From an uncultured Bacteroidaceae bacterium (GTDB lineage: Bacteria > Bacteroidota > Bacteroidia > Bacteroidales > Bacteroidaceae), in the NCBI GenBank assembly GCA_934364765.1, contig CAKRMO010000064.1, positions 1 through 6,629 of the forward strand: a stretch of 6,629 nucleotides of DNA, written 5' to 3'. Below are positions 6,613-6,629 of the stretch, in pieces (positions within the stretch are counted from its first letter, which is position 1; each line of letters begins with the position of its first letter). Under the pieces are notes generated by a model, which worked only from the letters and a program-made list of their open reading frames with translations, was not told the DNA's origin and did not search any database. The position numbers were made by a program, and so were the translations under genes.

Positions 6613-6629
6613 GTATTATTCGTCTTTTG

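Noticed and set aside
6616..6629. Possible last codons (Lys-Asp-Glu-stop) of an upstream ABC ATPase gene
   Set aside because: Only three codons and a stop are visible, which is too little to call a gene, although the position just before the permease ATG would fit an operon.
1..6629. CRISPR arrays, tRNA or rRNA genes, insertion sequences
   Set aside because: No regularly spaced repeat-spacer pattern, no cloverleaf or rRNA-like segment, and no transposase-like frame or terminal inverted repeats were seen. The window is filled by five conventional genes.

Overview
The window looks like a chromosomal segment of a Bacteroidota bacterium, most likely order Bacteroidales. The evidence is a DUF5686-family envelope protein, a RelA-type enzyme with a decayed hydrolase half, a LytS/LytTR-type kinase-regulator pair beside a MacB-type permease, and two exact matches to the Bacteroidetes -7 promoter motif TAnnTTTG just upstream of start codons. 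Base composition is mixed, roughly half G+C. I cannot place the genus from sequence alone. All five protein genes lie on the minus strand, so transcription runs from high to low coordinates.

Layout in order of transcription. (1) 6612-5377: a complete MacB/FtsX-type ABC transporter permease. Its ATPase, adaptor and outer-membrane partners, if present, lie beyond the right edge. (2) 5376-5071: a 306-bp gap holding an 8-bp direct repeat, a long symmetric palindrome that is also four 21-bp tandem units (5253-5340, probably a terminator able to work in both directions), and a -7 promoter motif for the next operon. (3) 5070-3257: a membrane histidine kinase of the LytS/YehU type overlapping by 22 bp a LytTR response regulator, which together form one two-component system. 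(4) 3256-3176: a short gap with the -7 motif of the next operon. (5) 3175-962: a long RelA/SpoT homologue with an intact (p)ppGpp synthetase, TGS, zinc-finger and ACT regions, but a hydrolase domain stripped of its metal-binding residues. (6) 965-1: the first 321 codons of an exported DUF5686-family protein, starting at TTG inside the relA stop codon and running off the left edge.

Functionally the window holds three units. The first is the tail of an export or efflux ABC system. The second is a two-component system that plausibly senses the envelope and may regulate that transporter, since such pairs are often found together. The third is a stringent-response synthetase translationally linked to an outer-membrane or surface protein. 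The coding regions are ordinary for the phylum. The least ordinary elements are the 5253-5340 palindromic repeat and the relA-DUF5686 overlap.
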